From: Agromyces mediolanus
Lineage (GTDB): Bacteria > Actinomycetota > Actinomycetes > Actinomycetales > Microbacteriaceae
Assembly (NCBI RefSeq): GCF_023715325.1
Contig: NZ_JAMBNX010000010.1
Span: 62,001-126,000, forward strand
Length of the DNA stretch: 64,000 bases
Direction of reading: 5' to 3'
Numbering within the stretch: the stretch's first letter is position 1; the number at the start of each line of letters is the position of its first letter. Of the stretch, positions 62,986 to 64,000 are shown piece after piece. A program made the translations under genes and the position numbers. The notes below the pieces were generated by a model that worked only from the letters and a program-made list of their open reading frames with translations, did no database searches and was not told where the DNA came from.

Positions 62986-64000
62986 GAGCTCGTCGCCCGA
63001 GGCATCCACCCGCACGAGTCCGCCGTCGCCGAGCTCGCCGGAGACGAGCAGGTCGGAGATGCGGTCGTCGACCTCGCGCTGGATCAGCCGGCGCAGCGGC
63101 CGGGCCCCGAACTCGGGCTCGTAGCCGTGCTCGGCCATCCACGCGACGGCCGCGTCGGTCACCTCGAGGCCGATCTCGCGCGCGCCGAGGCGGGCGCGGG
63201 TGGCGCCGAGCATGAGCGACACGATCTCGGCGATCTCATCCTGCGTGAGCTTCTTGAACAGCACGATCTCGTCGATGCGGTTCAGGAACTCGGGACGCAT
63301 CGCCTCGCGCAGCTTGCCCATGACGCGGTCGCGCAGGTCCTTCTCCGAGGAGAAGCCGCTGGCCGAGGCATCCGCCGACGCGACGAAGCCGAGCGCCCCC
63401 GAACGCGACGCGAGGAACTCCGAACCGAGGTTCGAGGTCATCACGACGACCGTGTTGCGGAAGTCGACCGTGCGGCCCTGCCCGTCGGTGAGGCGCCCGT
63501 CGTCGAGCACCTGCAACAGCAGGTTGAACACGTCGGGGTGCGCCTTCTCGATCTCGTCGAACAGCACGATCGAGTACGGGTTGCGACGCACGCGCTCGGT
63601 GAGCTGGCCCGCCTCGTCGTACCCGACGTACCCGGGAGGGGCGCCGACGAGCCGCGACACGGTGTGCCGCTCGCCGAACTCCGACATGTCGAAGCGGATG
63701 ACGTTCTCGTTCGCTGAGCCCGTCGAAGCGCTCCCGGAGGGGAACAGCTGTGCGGCGAGCGCGCGGGCGAGCTCGGTCTTGCCGACGCCCGTCGGTCCGA
63801 GGAACAGGAACGACCCGACCGGCCGCTTCGCGTCGCCCATGCCGGTGCGGTTGCGGCGCACGGCCTTCGCGACGGCGGTGACCGCGTCGTCCTGCCCGAT
63901 CACGCGGGCGTGCAGCTCGTCCTCGAGGGTCGCGAGGCGCTCGCGCTCCCCCTCGGTGAGGCGATTGACGGGGATGCCGGTGGCGCGCGAGATCACCGCG
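62938..64000 (-). CDS. Clp ATPase (ClpB/ClpC type), C-terminal part, cut by the window end
   Basis: Open through position 64000; about 353 residues visible. Contains the second AAA+ module: VISRATGIPVNRL, RVIGQDDAVTAVAKAVRRNRTGM, Walker A GPTGVGKTELARAL, pore loop GAPPGYVGYDEAGQLTE, Walker B IVLFDEIEKAHPDVF, sensor 1 VVMTSNLGS, RPEFLNRIDEIVLF and sensor 2 FGARPLRRLIQREVDD. It unfolds proteins for refolding or proteolysis. An 11-residue insert FPSGSASTGSANENV before RFDMSEF is encoded by a short repeat-like sequence (63709-63727). Confidence 0.92.
   Translation of the reverse strand, partial: AVISRATGIPVNRLTEGERERLATLEDELHARVIGQDDAVTAVAKAVRRNRTGMGDAKRPVGSFLFLGPTGVGKTELARALAAQLFPSGSASTGSANENVIRFDMSEFGERHTVSRLVGAPPGYVGYDEAGQLTERVRRNPYSIVLFDEIEKAHPDVFNLLLQVLDDGRLTDGQGRTVDFRNTVVVMTSNLGSEFLASRSGALGFVASADASASGFSSEKDLRDRVMGKLREAMRPEFLNRIDEIVLFKKLTQDEIAEIVSLMLGATRARLGAREIGLEVTDAAVAWMAEHGYEPEFGARPLRRLIQREVDDRISDLLVSGELGDGGLVRVDASGDELVVASAVPATGMPQAA
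63709..63727 (-). repeat. Short dispersed-repeat-like sequence inside the Clp gene
   Basis: Minus strand TTCGACGGGCTCAGCGAAC. From memory, sequences of the form TTCGAC[AG]GGCTCAGCGA occur in many copies in Microbacteriaceae and related genomes. Here it is in frame and lengthens the protein in a loop where relatives have a few acidic residues. Confidence 0.5.

Overview
The window is 64 kb of a high-GC actinobacterial chromosome. Gene content, very GC-rich codon use, tightly packed short operons, extended -10 boxes placed six or seven bases before start codons, and frequent GGATGCC/GGCATCC words together suggest a member of the Microbacteriaceae (Microbacterium/Agromyces-like). This is an inference from style and families, not from a marker gene. 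No rRNA, tRNA, CRISPR array, integrase or transposase was seen.

Layout. 12-6100: housekeeping and stress genes (FAD oxidoreductase, Nudix hydrolase, MBL-fold hydrolase, F420-type NADP reductase divergent from its MarR regulator, Cys-rich DUF1540 protein, PHP phosphoesterase). 6256-11691: a compositionally lighter LacI-controlled operon of a sugar-type ABC importer plus an ADP-ribosylglycohydrolase. 11771-28164: mixed metabolism and repair (SDR enzymes, Nudix, cystathionine gamma-synthase, methyltransferase, VOC protein, siderophore-interacting protein under an iron box, ATP-dependent DNA ligase divergent from an alkylbase DNA glycosylase, M20 amidohydrolase, surface-anchored phosphoesterase, ECF41-type sigma factor with its SDR neighbour, and an ABC-F protein behind a probable leader-peptide attenuator). 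28253-32682: a ureohydrolase/NCS1 permease/cyclase/NTF2-like cluster with a divergent XRE-cupin regulator. 33031-43662: HNH (DUF222) protein, GyrI-like protein, XRE-cupin regulator divergent from a thioredoxin-reductase-like enzyme and a D-amino-acid-oxidase-like enzyme, ribokinase divergent from a LacI regulator, a ROK regulator and an M81 peptidase.

43663-44741 is a gene desert filled by three perfect-period 163-bp tandem repeats and 38-bp inverted-repeat elements. It is followed by a six-gene operon, 44742-51989 (family 5 solute-binding protein, two permeases, fused double ATPase, CutC, ROK kinase). The other end of that operon carries the same repeat family together with a 41-bp tandem repeat, so the operon is bracketed by related repeats. 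52374-59268 holds small enzymes and a PadR-membrane-secreted protein operon.

59235-62985 is the most unusual stretch. Two different direct repeats, a 63-bp one from the 5' end of the 59268 gene and a 96-bp one from the 3' end of a Clp ATPase gene, occur in the interleaved order R1-R2-R1-R2. They enclose two different low-GC cargoes: a secreted protein of unknown type plus a small membrane protein, and a TlpA-like thioredoxin plus a secreted Cys-pair protein plus a LuxR-type regulator. A DUF2283 gene lies in the middle. This looks like the same chromosomal site carrying two alternative cassettes in tandem. The window ends inside the Clp ATPase gene.
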